64,000 bases of DNA. Source: Euglena gracilis. Taxonomy: Eukaryota > Euglenida > Euglenophyceae > Euglenales. Positions 23,773 to 34,029 of this stretch are shown one piece after another. The notes under the pieces are model-generated. The model was given only the letters and a program-made list of their open reading frames with translations. It did not search any database and was not told the DNA's origin. The stretch spans positions 5,392,170 to 5,456,169 of the forward strand of contig CP154956.1 in the NCBI GenBank assembly GCA_039621445.1, in the 5' to 3' direction. Within the stretch, counting starts at the first letter, position 1. Each line of letters starts with the position of its first letter. The translations under genes were made by a program, and so were the position numbers.

Positions 23773-24237
23773 TAATACCTTGGAGATCAGGCGGTGAACT
23801 TTGGGTTTTTCGGGCGGGACCCCCCCCCCACCCCCCCCCTCTTCATTGGAAATACATGGCGGTGAACTTCACCGGTGAACTTCACCGGTGAAGTTTCTCC
23901 ATTGAAATTCCTTTAGGGGCGAAGCCCCCCCCCACCCCTGCCTAACCTCCCTTGGGCTCATAAATTGCAACTCCTTTTGCATTTTTTTTTGCTCATAGTA
24001 AGGTTGCTTCGATTAATCGATTAATCGATTAATCGATCGAGACCCCCTGATTAATCATTCAATCGGCAGGGGGATCAATTAATCGAAAATAATCACCTCC
24101 GTTGAAAAGCACCCATTGCACATGGAAAAAGTCCGCATGCTTGACTTCAAGACGATGACAATGGCATGCAACAAACACGAAGGAAACAGTGTTTCGCAAA
24201 TGATCCATCTTCTGTCACTCGTCCACCTCCTCCTTTA

Positions 24238-24790
24238 CAGGGGCAGAAGGGTCAACAAACGCGGGATATTCATACGATCTGACATCAGGGCTTTGACGGA
24301 TTCATCATCCAGGTTCGCTCGCAAATCACTGTGGAGCAGGCATTTGCTTAAGGACCCGGGGGGGGGGGGTACTGGCTGGCCAATCAGTTAGACACTAGCT
24401 AGAACCCCGGGGGGGGGGGGGGGGCAGGGGTCCCCCGGTCTAAAAAAAATTTTTCCCCAGGCGCTGCGTGCCGGAGGAAAAATGAGGGTTTTAAGAGGTT
24501 TTTGGCTGATTTGGTTCCAAAAATTCCCAAAAATGGCCAAAAACGGGCATTTGGGGCCACTTTTGGGGGTCCCAAAAAAAATTTCCCCGCTTCGCGCCGG
24601 TCACTGGGAAGAAATTTTCCAGCTAGCCCTGGTGGCTGACCCCCCCCCGGGGGGTCTGCTAGAAATCCCACTAGCCAAATTTGGACTAGCTGCAGTCCAG
24701 CCCCCCAGGGGGGGGGTACTGCAATCCCTTAAGCAAATGCCTGCCGTGGAGCAAACTCTGGTGTGAAAAACTTCTTTCCACACAGGAGAG
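24238..24790 (-). pseudogene. hAT transposase C-terminus split by a nested element
   Basis: Reading the minus strand from 24790 to 24744 and then from 24336 to 24238, one copy of the 8-bp duplication being redundant, gives one continuous frame with VERSFSHQSLL, SDLRANLDDESVKALM and DRMNIP, the hAT dimerisation motif. The frame ends at a TAA near 24238. Only the last roughly 50 residues exist, so it is not functional. Confidence 0.8.
24337..24743. mobile_element. Nested hAT MITE (407 bp)
   Basis: Perfect 17-bp terminal inverted repeats CAGGCATTTGCTTAAGG / CCTTAAGCAAATGCCTG, bordered by CTGTGGAG (24329-24336) and CCGTGGAG (24744-24751), which match at 7 of 8 positions. It contains G-runs and short A/T runs and no ORF. 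Relatives are at 13745-14113 and 11885-12115. Confidence 0.9.
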
Positions 24791-25177
24791 CATTAATCGA
24801 TTAATCGATCGGCCCCCCAATTAATCGGCAATTATCGATCGACAGCCTCAAGATCGATTAATCGGGCAACCTTACTCATAGGGAAACATCGTGGGCATAA
24901 CCCTTGCGAACAGAAAAAAGGATGTTGGAAAATCAACAAGCTTTTCTATGTAAAATGTGGAATTGAGAATACACGTCAAGGGCATCGAGCTCAGCAGTGA
25001 GACCCTGGGTCAACAACCATGTCGACATCGTCATTCAGCATATTCAGCTGCTCAGGGGGGCATGGGTTACTCTCTAAAAATAGGTCCCCATGTGAGGTTG
25101 TATGAGAGGTCACACTTGTCACACGTGACCCGACAAAACTACCACGTTCCCCCGCGACCCCCCCCCTGCGACTCATC

Positions 25178-25446
25178 CAGGGGTTTTTTTAAGACCGGGG
25201 GGGGAGGGGGGGTCCCCCCCACCCACCCACCCACCCCGCTGGGGGGAGGGGGTCCCGGGGGACCCACAAAAAATAGCCGAAAATCGCGAAAAGTGCTAAA
25301 AATAGAATTTTTTCGGCGCCTGCGTCGCCGAAAAGTATATCCCACCCCCCTCCGGGGGGGACCCCCGGGGGGGAGGGGGTCTGGCGGACCCACCCACCCT
25401 ACCATCCCCTCCCCCCCTCGGGGGTCCAAACTTAAAAAAATCCCTG
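25178..25446. mobile_element. hAT MITE with perfect 8-bp target duplication
   Basis: GACTCATC occurs at 25170-25177 and 25447-25454. Ends are CAGGGGTTTTTTTAAG and CTTAAAAAAATCCCTG. Interior (CCCA)n, TTTTTTCGGCGCC and repeated AGGGGGTC blocks match 18793-18983. Confidence 0.88.
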
Positions 25447-25454
25447 GACTCATC

Positions 25455-26451
25455 CCCCTTACACCCCCCCTTTTTTGCCCTCCCAGAGACCCTCGTTTTT
25501 GCCCTCCCAAGAAAGTCCGGTTCTGCCCCACCCCCTAACCAAGTCCCGTTTTGGCCTTGCCAAAAACTCCCGTTTGCCCCCCAAAAGAAAGTCCTGTTCT
25601 GCCCTGCAGGAAGTCCCGTTTCAGTCCCATTCAGTTGCCCATTTTCAGGGGGGGGGAGGTGTGCCAGAAACTCCTGTTTTTGCCCCCCAGAAAGTCCCGT
25701 TCTGGCCCCTGGTTGCTTTCGGTGGCAACCTGAGTCCTGCATGGGGCCTTGTCATGGGGGGCAGGGTCATTGCCCCCCCCCCCACGACGCGAGATGGACT
25801 GAGCCAAAAAGTTCACAAAGTAAACGGTAATTTACTCAAGTGAGATCCCCCCGTGACCCCGCGTAACCCCCCCCCCCCCCCGTGACCAGACCTAACATCC
25901 TTTTCCCCAAAATTTTGCAAAAGAAATGTGTTCACCGCGAACGGTGGTGGGGTAAACCGAGTTCACCGACCAGTGGCACAGCCTACTGGATTTGAAGGTT
26001 CGGGGGAGTCAGGCTATATACAGAGCAACAATCTGAGGTACAAGAGGAGGGCAGGGAAGAGTGGTGAGCTTAGTGAATGGTGCAGAGGGGATGGAGGTAT
26101 AGCAGGACCGAGTTGCTTCTTGTGTGGATTGGTGATTTAGCTTTTTTTTGCCTGCTATGATCTGTGATCAGCCCGTTGCCTTTTAATTTTATGCGTAGGG
26201 CTCGTGTGTGCTATCTTCCGCTCTTGTGCGCTTTTTGCTGCGTGTGCCTTGCCACACCATTGGGAGGGTGTTTCTCATGCTGTCTGTTGGGGGCAACATT
26301 GGTAACTGTGGTCCTTGTGGACCAGAGTATGTTGTTAGTCTGAGCTGTGAGGCCACCGTTTTCATGATGCAGACAGAGAGCGATTGCCAGAAGTGTTACA
26401 CCCTCTCAGATCTGGTTGGTTTGATGTATTTTCCGAAAAAGGCAACAGATG
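25455..26451. other. Repeated phrase, then unassigned DNA
   Basis: 25460-25700 contains about eight loosely repeated units of the form TTTTGCC..CC.AGAAAGTCC.GTT. From 25930 to 26459 plus-strand open segments (for example NIGNCGPCGPEYVVSLSC) look mildly protein-like, but no family is recognised. Confidence 0.4.
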
Positions 26452-26459
26452 TGGTGTAG

Positions 26460-27445
26460 CAGGGTTGCATATTGGTATAGGTTTGGCGAAAGACCTAAAC
26501 CTATATGTTGGCAACCCATACCCATACCTATACCGAAACCTATATGTCACTTATATGTCGCCAAAAAAATCCCCACCCCATCTCAAAACCTTTGCACACA
26601 TAAATGCCTTCAGGAGCCAAGGAAAGAGCATAGGAAGAGAAAATGATAGCTCTTCTTCCTTGTTGATCGGATCACCGACACAAACGACTGTTTTTTGGGG
26701 TCAGAGCTGCCAAAACTGTGAGGCAACATCGGCAGTAAGGTCAGAAGGCTCTGAGGGATTGTCTTCAAAAGAAGTATTTTCACGATACAGAAAATTTTTG
26801 GGCTCCCTAGAGGGAGGAATGAGGCCCTCATCACCAAAATTCAGCAAGTTGAACTTCACAAAAAGTGCTGCTTGCACCACTTTCTCATTCAACAAATTTC
26901 GGATTGGAGTTTGCAAGTCTTTTTGCACACTGAAAGTGCGCTCCACAGCCGCTGCAGTGACCGCGATGGTGAAAATAAAAATGGCAAATTCAGCCAATTC
27001 TTGGGCAACATGAATTTTGCTTTGCCAATACAAATTTCGGTCAACGAGAATAATATCGTCACAAAAAGAGTTCATTCCGAGAGTGTGATCTTGGGGTGCA
27101 AGTCCGTTCTCCATTGAAATTCCTGGATAAAGGGAGTTTGGACTTTTTTTGTGCAAACAGGATTTGCACCCGAAATACAAATTCAGCTGACTTCGCAAAC
27201 TCAGATTCAAAACACCTTTGGCCTCGGTCAAACAATCAGAAGGCCACAAGGAAACATCTCCTGGATGCTACACAAAAGAGATGTGAATAAGAGTGAGGCG
27301 CTATTCCGCGGGCACAGTCTAGAAACCTCTCTTCCGGTGATACACCAATTTGAATTTCTTTGGGGGAGGCGATTCAGGGGTGCGCGAAGTTGACACCGAA
27401 GCGTTCAACACCGTCTTTTGCGGGATCGCTACCTATTGCTGTGAT
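26460..27445 (-). mobile_element. Partial hAT element related to 20191-21258
   Basis: Starts CAGGGTTGCATATTGG followed by the same CCTATA-type subterminal repeats and about 500 bp homologous to the element at 20191. It retains more of the transposase. The other terminus is missing: the sequence runs into the G-rich repeat at 27451 and retrotransposon A. Confidence 0.75.
26701..27249 (-). pseudogene. hAT transposase C-terminal half, truncated
   Basis: About 180 residues in one minus-strand frame, including LNLYFGCKSCLHKKSPNS, then AAVERTFSVQKDLQTPIRNL and NEKVVQAALFVKFNLLNFGDE, a hAT dimerisation region closely similar to 20733-20978. The N-terminal zinc finger and DDE residues are absent. 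The reading frame upstream (27250-27440) has stops. Confidence 0.78.
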
Positions 27446-27450
27446 TTCTT

Positions 27451-27867
27451 TGGAGGCTCGGCACAGCGGGGGGGCTGAGGGGGGGGGGCGAGCGGCCGCG
27501 GGGGGGGGGGGGGGGGTCCGAGGGCGGCCGTGCGGGCGGCGCGCGGCCAATTTTCGGGCCCAAAAAGTGGTCATTTATGGCCATTTTTGGCCATTTTTGC
27601 TCAAAAAAAAATGCTTTTTTCTTGGCCATGCTAGGCACAGTGGGGGGGAGGGGAGGGTCGTGGGGGGCGAGCAGCCGCACACACGGTTTGCTAAAGCGAC
27701 GCGTGGTATCTGGGGTTTGGCACATGTTTTCAACGGGAACCTGTACCTCACAAAGGATCTGATTGATGCGGATTTTATTCCAAAGGAGGCTAGGCACGCC
27801 GCTCGGGGGGGGGGGGGGGGGCCGGGCCCCCCCCCCCCCCCGCGTGGCCCCTGTGCGGCCCCCCCGG
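27451..27867. repeat. G/C-run repeat blocks related to 22762-23227
   Basis: GGAGGCTCGGCACAGCGGGG at 27451 and CTTGGCCATGCTAGGCACAG near 27625 match the complement of 23203-23227 and 22885-22915. GGAGGCTAGGCACGCCGCTC at 27785 matches 22762 directly. Between them (27690-27780) a short open stretch, VFNGNLYLTKDLIDADFIPK, may be a host or element exon scrap. Confidence 0.55.
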
Positions 27868-29598
27868 CCGAGCAGCAGCCGGTGCCGGTGGCCCGGCAGC
27901 AACCAGTGCCAGAGGTGAGAACGGTCCAGATGGAGAAGCCCATGCAGGAGGAGTCCGTGGTGCAGGAGAAGCCGTAGTCCACCCTCCGATAAGCTCTCCG
28001 GCTGGTCCGGAAGCAGGCCGCGGCGGGAGGGGGCGGGGTGCCGTCCCTCTCCATTGCCAGCCTGACCACGCCGTCCGCCGTCCCCGTCGCCAGCGCGTCC
28101 GCGGTGCGAGAGGTCCGCATCGCCCCGGTGCAGGCCTAGCCAGCGGCCCTGCACTTCCTCCCGGCGCCGCTGGTGGACTCCGTCATCGGCCTCCACCCGG
28201 GCCGGTTCTCCGGGCATCCGGAGGACTGGCCGCAGTGGCGGAGGCGGTGGCTACTGTTCCTTCGGGAATGCGAGCAGGCGTGGCCGTCCATCACGTCAGC
28301 TCAGCGCCTCACCATGTTCCGCGCGGCTTTGGATGAGGCCACGGTGCTGATGCTGGACGAGGAGATCGAAACCAAAGGAGAGGTGGAGTATGCCGTGCTG
28401 TTCGCGGAGGTGGACCTGGCGAACGGCGGCGAGGACAAGGAGGTCCTGCGGCGGCGAATGAGGAAGCTGAAGCTGGTGACGAGTGGGAAGCTGACCGAGA
28501 AGTCCTGGAGGGAGTACTACGCACAGATGGCGTCCATGGCGAGGCAGGTGGGCATAGAGGAGGAGGAGCTGGGGAAGCTCCTCGTGGAGGCCATGCCCCT
28601 CCATTCCTTGCGCCGGAAGGTTGCGCAGGAGGAGGACAAGCGGGTGGACCACCGGTCCATCATGTTGGAGGGCCTGCCGATGGACACGACGGTGGAGGAC
28701 GTGAAGGAGATGATCAAGCAAGAGACCACGGTGGCCCCCGCCTCGGTGCGGAAGGCGGGGCGCCGCTTCGTGGTGGTGCCAGTGGGCGACGAGCACCGCA
28801 CCCTGGTGAAGGCCGTGTACGACCGCCAGCGGCTCGAGGGCGGCAGCATCGTCACGGTGACGGCCGACTCGTGCGACCTACCGGCGAAGGACATCCACAA
28901 CCTCATGGTGAGATGGCTACGGATGGAGGCGAAGATGGCCCCCGAGACGGAGAAGGAGATCCCGGAGAAGCGGCCTGTACCACGGTGGCAGCGGGACGTG
29001 GAGGTCGACGACACCACTAAGGAGCCGTACATCCAGGGGGTGGAGAAGACGAATGTGCGGCCGAAGAAGGAGAAGCAAGCACAGCAACCACGCCCGCCGA
29101 CGCCACCGGTTCGCGCGCCCCAAGGCAAAGGACAAGGCCAAGGGGGACGTGGGTACCCGGAGCAGTGGTCATCGAGCCCATGGACGAGTGAAGAAGGAAA
29201 AGGAAAGGGTGGATACCAAGCCGAGCAGTGGTCATCGAGTTCATGGCAAGGAAATGAAGGAAAAGGAAGAGGTGGTGGGTACCAAGGCGAGCAGTGGACA
29301 TCGAATGCCCCAGGACAAGAAGAAGGCAAAGGAAAAGGCAAGGCGAAGGGTGGAGCCAAAGGAGATCAAGGAAAGGGAAAGTCCAAGGGCAAAGGCAAGG
29401 ACGGCAAGAGCAACGTCTCGGCCGTCCAGGAGCAGTATCATGAGTGACGGGGCCGCCCAAGCCCCAGGGACGGGGGTCTGGGCCGGCCGTCAAAGCCCAA
29501 CGCCAGCGGTGAGCCCAAGAGCCCCGCACGCCCCCCAGACCCAGCAAGCCCCAAATCTCCCAAGGAGGGGAGAGACCGTGCCCTGAAGCACACGGTCA
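27868..29598 (+). pseudogene. Gag of retrotransposon A
   Basis: The main open frame runs 28173-29447, but the same frame extends upstream to about 27870 across one TAA and two TAG codons, with a Gln/Pro-rich start (QQPVPVARQQPVPEV). The region FSGHPEDWPQWRRRWLLFL matches FSGQPKDWSSFVRDW of element Y's Gag and is taken as the capsid start. The C-terminus is repeats of QWSSS and long GKGKGKG/SKGKGKDGK stretches. There is no CCHC zinc knuckle, so the Lys/Gly tail presumably binds RNA. The TGA at 29445 is followed by GC-rich sequence that can form a GGGGC/GCCCC stem. The start codon is not identifiable. Confidence 0.75.
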
Positions 29599-29714
29599 AG
29601 GCGGGGTAGCAATGGGCAAATTTCCGAAATTTATTTTAATTTGCGGAAATTGGAAATTTCCGGAAATTTCCGGAAATTTCAAAAAGGGCGAAATTAGGAT
29701 TTAGCGACCTAAAT

Positions 29715-30181
29715 TCTCCTCTCCCCACGTGGGAGGTGGCAGACAACCGGACAAGACCAGGAGACGTTTTTATCACGAGATTCGACGCGGACGGACCTGC
29801 TGCAGTGGATGTCACGGTCCGCCACCCGTTGCAACCAGCAAACCTGGTCTCCTCAAAGGACGCCTTAGCACGGTGGCACGAATTACAAGAAGGAGACAAA
29901 GAACGCAAATATGCAGCCACCTGCGAACGGCTGGGATGGACGTTCATCCCGTTTGTGGTTGATTGCTTCGGAGGGATGGGGGAGCGAGCGGCAGGATTCA
30001 TATCCAATCTGTGTTGGCGCAGACCGATGTTCCTCAACGACGATCGTCAGAGGCTACGGTATGGCAAGCGCTGAGTCTAACGTTGGCTAGAGAATTGGCT
30101 CGCCAGCTGGCTTGGGGGGCAGTGGCGGAGCCATCAGGCGACGTGGATCTCACTACCCACACCCCATATGCCACGGAGTAA
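29715..30181 (+). pseudogene. Restriction-like endonuclease fragment of a reverse-transcriptase-type element
   Basis: The plus-strand frame reads RPGDVFITRFDADGPAAVDV followed by TVRHPL, then KERKYAATCERLGW and PFVVDCFGGMGERAAGF. This order (RPGD, A.DVTV, K..KYA, P.V..FGG) is what I know from the PD-(D/E)XK-type endonuclease region at the C-terminus of some non-LTR-like reverse transcriptases. A frameshift near 30065 leads into LTLARELARQLAWG, the helical tail expected there. No RT precedes it, so it is a stray fragment inside the hAT element. Family assignment is from motif memory only. Confidence 0.45.
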
Positions 30182-30689
30182 AAAAGGGGGGGTCAGGGTG
30201 AACACCATATAAACTCCTGTGGCCGCTGATGCCAAGCCAAGGCAGTACACCGGCCACCAAGGGCCGGTATTATTGGCTCTGTCCCGTGGAGACAACATGG
30301 TAAAACACACCTGAGAGAACGCCGAAAGGACGGTCGAACCCGAAACCTCCATTGAGCACACCGGGGAAGAGCCTGCCCCCATCAATGCCACCCCACCCCG
30401 CCGCCACCTCACCCCTCGGACCCTGGCCCCTACATGGCCGATTCCGGGTTTACTGACCACCTTACCCCTGAACCATGGGCACAGCCCATCTGTACATCAG
30501 CGTGCACAGACTGTTGCCTCTGTACATAGCCTTACTCCCCTGAACTCTTCAAATCAAGTAGGCTGTGCCACTGGTCGGTGGATTCGGTTCGCCCCACCAC
30601 CGTATTATTATCTCTCACCCCCACGTTCGTCTCTCTTCTCCCCAGATGCTCAGGCTTCAAAATGGTGGCAGTGGAATACCACTTCATAA

Positions 30690-32907
30690 ACACTTTGACG
30701 TTGTGTAATCTGATGTACTGGGGAAGCCATTGAAGGTCAGTTGCCGACATTGCTCCTGGTGTCAGAGTGCAAATGCCACGAGGCAGAGGCATCATTACAT
30801 GATGAAGCATTCTTATCCCTAGCCGCAGACACCTGTGCAGAAGTACTTTCATCATGGTTTTACAACGGAGGAGCAACAGAGATCTGAGAGACAGCTAGCC
30901 TTGTTGAAGGTGTGTGTTCCACATCGGTTGTGGGATTAATCACATTCTTCAGGTCAGCCTCGGGCTTCCTTTTTCGGCGTTGGAGAGTGAGGAAATGGGA
31001 GCCTTTTGCGCAACTCTTCGCAGCGATTTTCACCTCCCATCGAGGCGAACATTGCAGCGAAGGGTGGAGGACGTTTATGTGGAGGTGGCAGAATTGGTGG
31101 ATAAATATGTGAAGGGACTGCCTGCAGGCGTTCTGATGGTGGACGGGTGGGAGGACCATCAAAAAGCCGAAGATTTTTCCGTTTTGTTCAAACCCCTTGA
31201 TCCCCAGAAAAGTGCAGTCCTCATAATGCTGCATCGCCTGCCTGCCCGGGCCACCAGCCACAATCTTACAGATGTGCTGATGGTGTGAGTGTTCGGAAAA
31301 GCAGCACATTTAACAAATTTTCTCCCTACAGAAAGCAGTGGAACACTACAAAGGGGTACGAATTGTGGGACGTGTGGCAGATGGTGCAGCGAACATACAA
31401 CGTACAATTCAGAACATTCCAAACACAGTACCCATCGAGTGCATGGTGCATGCCGGTGAGCTTTTGGTGAAGGACATGTGCGCCCTTTGGCCTCAGGACT
31501 TCAGCAAGAGCAACAGCATCGAAAGCTTCTTTCGAACTCACCACTATCCCCGATCAGGGGATCATTTTCATTTGAGTTTTTTTTCTGAAATGCATCCCCA
31601 TTTCTGAGTCTGCTATCTGGAGGAAAAAGAGCGCACACAAGGTGGGTCTTTATTGCACAGGCAGTCTTCACCTCTCTCCCCAGGGTTTGAAGTTGTACGT
31701 GTGACAGGTTGTCAGGGGAAGAAGCCTGAGGCTGCGCCAACCAGTCATGACACGTTGGGGATCGACCGTGAGTACAACCAGAAGCGTTTTGGACAACCGA
31801 ACCATTGTGGATAACTGCTTGGGGCGTCTGCGTCGAGAAGTATGTGGACGATGGTGGTGAGTTCAAGGCGCTGAACTGGGTGTGGGCAGGCCATATATGG
31901 GACGACTGGTCGTATCTGCTGACCACGTTCGAGGAGGCTGTGGTGTTTGTCTATTTTGTTGAGCGGGATGCCTGCAAAGTGGCTGTGGCTTTGGAGAGGT
32001 ACATCCGGTTGAACGCAGGCTGCAGTGAATTGGTTTTTACTATCGGTGATTTTCTGGGTTTATCAATGCAGTCTGAAGGAGAGGCCATCTGGAACAGAAA
32101 ATGGAGGACCTCCATGCGAAGTTGAAGGCGCAAATGAAGAGTGTGCTGGAGGCGCGAGACAGTATGTTTTTCACCGATTGGAACTGTGCATGCAATGTGC
32201 TGGACCCCACCCTGCGGGGTCGGTCACTGGGTGCCGATCGACTTCGCCAAACCATTTCCTTCATTTTCCCCAGGCCGCCTCAAAGGGGGGGTGACTAACT
32301 GGGGGTGGGTGGCAATTGCCCAAAATGCCCAAATTTTGGTGTTTTCACGCTTGCTGCCAGCCAAGTGCAGAACAGGGTTTGATAATCCCCCCCCCACCTG
32401 CCTGGTACCCGGGACTCCCCCAAAAAGGGAATTTTTTGCATTTCTGCCACGCCGGGCAGAAAATTGGTCACCCAGACCGCGCCACTGTTTAGGTGGCGGG
32501 TGTCCCCCCCGCCCCCCCCCTGGCCCGCAGGGTGGAGGTCCGGACCCCCCCACCTGTCCTTATAGCATGCTTTTTTTAAGTCAGTAGACCCCCCTTTTCG
32601 GGGCGAAGCGCCGAAAATTTTTGAAAGTTGCCTTTAACGGGCGCGATTTTTTTTTAACGGTCCCCGCCCCCCCCCCCCCCCCCCCCCGGGGGGCCCCCCC
32701 CCCCCCCCCCCCCCCGGGGGGGGCCGCGCCTCCCTGGGTGGGTTTGGGGGGGGGACCGCCCCCGGGGCCTTAAAAAGAAGCGTCCCTTAAAGCGAACCCT
32801 GGTGCGGAGTCGTGAGCGGCTTACGTTTGATCATTTCGTTTCCGAGGTTTTTATCAAGTGGAATATGCAGGCACTGCCCAAACCTTTCAAGCTGCCAGTG
32901 TAAGCTG
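30690..32907 (+). pseudogene. hAT transposase with BED finger, degenerate
   Basis: Recognisable pieces in order: a BED-type zinc finger near 30725-30825 (VSCRHC ... RHHYMMKHSYP); LPSRRTLQRRVEDVYVEV and a DGWEDHQKAEDFS segment typical of the hAT DDE start; a 49-bp candidate intron 31283-31331 (GTGTGAGT...CTACAG) restoring frame to GRVADGAANIQRT and IECMVHAGELLVKD; PVMTRWGST; an alpha-helical segment at 31830-32040; and RERLTFDH then VFIKWNMQAL near 32803-32890, the C-terminal dimerisation tail. Frames change several times and G/C-run DNA interrupts the end (32282-32785). It belongs to transposon H. Confidence 0.72.
32282..32785. other. G/C-run insertion inside the hAT transposase
   Basis: Homopolymer-rich DNA separates the two C-terminal transposase segments. 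It contains the complement of the hAT terminus CAGTGGCGCGGTCTGGGTGA (ending 32487, shared with 10419) and a C/G block at 32667-32720. Its boundaries could not be fixed. Confidence 0.45.
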
Positions 32908-34029
32908 CCGCTGCTCCGTCTGTCCGTCGCCAGTGATCATGGACACACCGTATTTAGTCAAGTACGGTGGTGGGTCACGATCACCCCCAGGGGGGGGACA
33001 GCCTCTTTTTTGGTTGGTGTTTTCCCCCCAAAAATGTTCAAAGAATTTCAAAAAATGAGCATTTTTGGATCAATTTTCAAAGAAAAAATCAGGGGTTTTT
33101 TTAACACAGTTTCGACCCGATTTCTGGCCCTTTGTCCGTCCATCTTTTTTCAGCACCCCCCCCCCCCAGTTTGGAGGTTGGAGGGGGGGGGGACGATCCC
33201 CCTCCGTGTCGGCAGGGGGTTCTGACCCCCTCCTTCCATCCCTGGGGGGTTGCCTGCCTGGGAAATCTTTTTCACTGACGGTTGTGACAGGAAGGTCCCT
33301 TAATGCCGTTTGTCAACGCTGTGTGCACCTCCAGCAAAAACCGTCAAACCATGCATACTTTGTTTTTTTCCCTCCTTTGCTTTTTTTTTGAAATGTTTTT
33401 TTTGAAATATCACCACTGAAGCAAAAAAAAGTTGTTTGATCCAAGTGTTCGTGGTTGGCGGCTTGTTCGCCGGGACCGCATCTCTGCTCCGGACAGACGA
33501 ATGCGTTACGAAGGTAGAAGCTTTTCCGTTTTCTTTCCTACGAGAGTCGCAGCAGGTTATTTTTCCGCATGGAAATCGCCACAGAAAATTTCCGGGACCC
33601 CATGGAAAATTACATAGTGAATTTTACCGAGGGGGCGGAAACGCCCATTGCAAAGGCGGGGCCCATCAGATTTCGACAAACAACTACTGGTCCGTGCTAC
33701 AGAAGAAGTCCCGTCGTTCCGAGCAACCGTCTGCGGCGTCACCGGTCTCGTCTGCGCAGTCCTCGCCCCCCGCCAAGCCAGCAGCGTCCGTGGCATCGTC
33801 TACGCAGCATCATACCACCGCAACGCCCCAGTCCGGCAGCAACAAAAGCAAGCACCGCGCCAGTCCGCACCAAGCCGGACGACGCTGCCCCCGCCATCAG
33901 CAGCGCCGTCAGCGGCACCACGTTCCGCACGCGCAGCAACCAGCACCCCGTTCCCCCCCGCAGAGCGCACCGTCCTCCCGGGCGGCACCGAAGCCGGCCG
34001 CATCGTCACCGACAAACTCGACGCCAAAG

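Larger units (their letters stand above)
23999..24874 (-). mobile_element. hAT-like element interrupted by a second hAT element
   Basis: Ends TAAGGTTGC and GCAACCTTA with CTCATAG on both sides (23992-23998 and 24875-24881). GATTAATCGATTAATCG repeats lie just inside both ends. It carries a hAT transposase C-terminus on the minus strand that is split by the 24337-24743 insertion. Without the insertion it would be about 461 bp, so it was already a deleted, non-autonomous derivative. Confidence 0.85.
29607..33653 (+). mobile_element. hAT transposon H inserted in retrotransposon A
   Basis: AGGCGGGG at 29599-29606 is repeated exactly at 33654-33661, an 8-bp target duplication. Ends are TAGCAATGGGC and GCCCATTGCAA, an inverted repeat with one mismatch. 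GGAAATTTCCGG repeats lie just inside the left end, and related GGAAAAT / AAATTTCCGGG phrases inside the right. Inside are, in order, a restriction-endonuclease-like fragment, a broken hAT transposase with BED finger, and G/C-run DNA. At 4,047 bp it has the size of an autonomous hAT but is mutated. Confidence 0.88.

Noticed and set aside
27868-28172. In-frame TAA/TAG codons in Gag A (and TAG in the X chromodomain) read as Gln, hinting at a reassigned code
   Set aside because: The frames do stay coding across them, but TGA also interrupts other domains (60346), frameshifts accompany them, and intact Z Gag uses none internally. Decay of dead copies explains it better.
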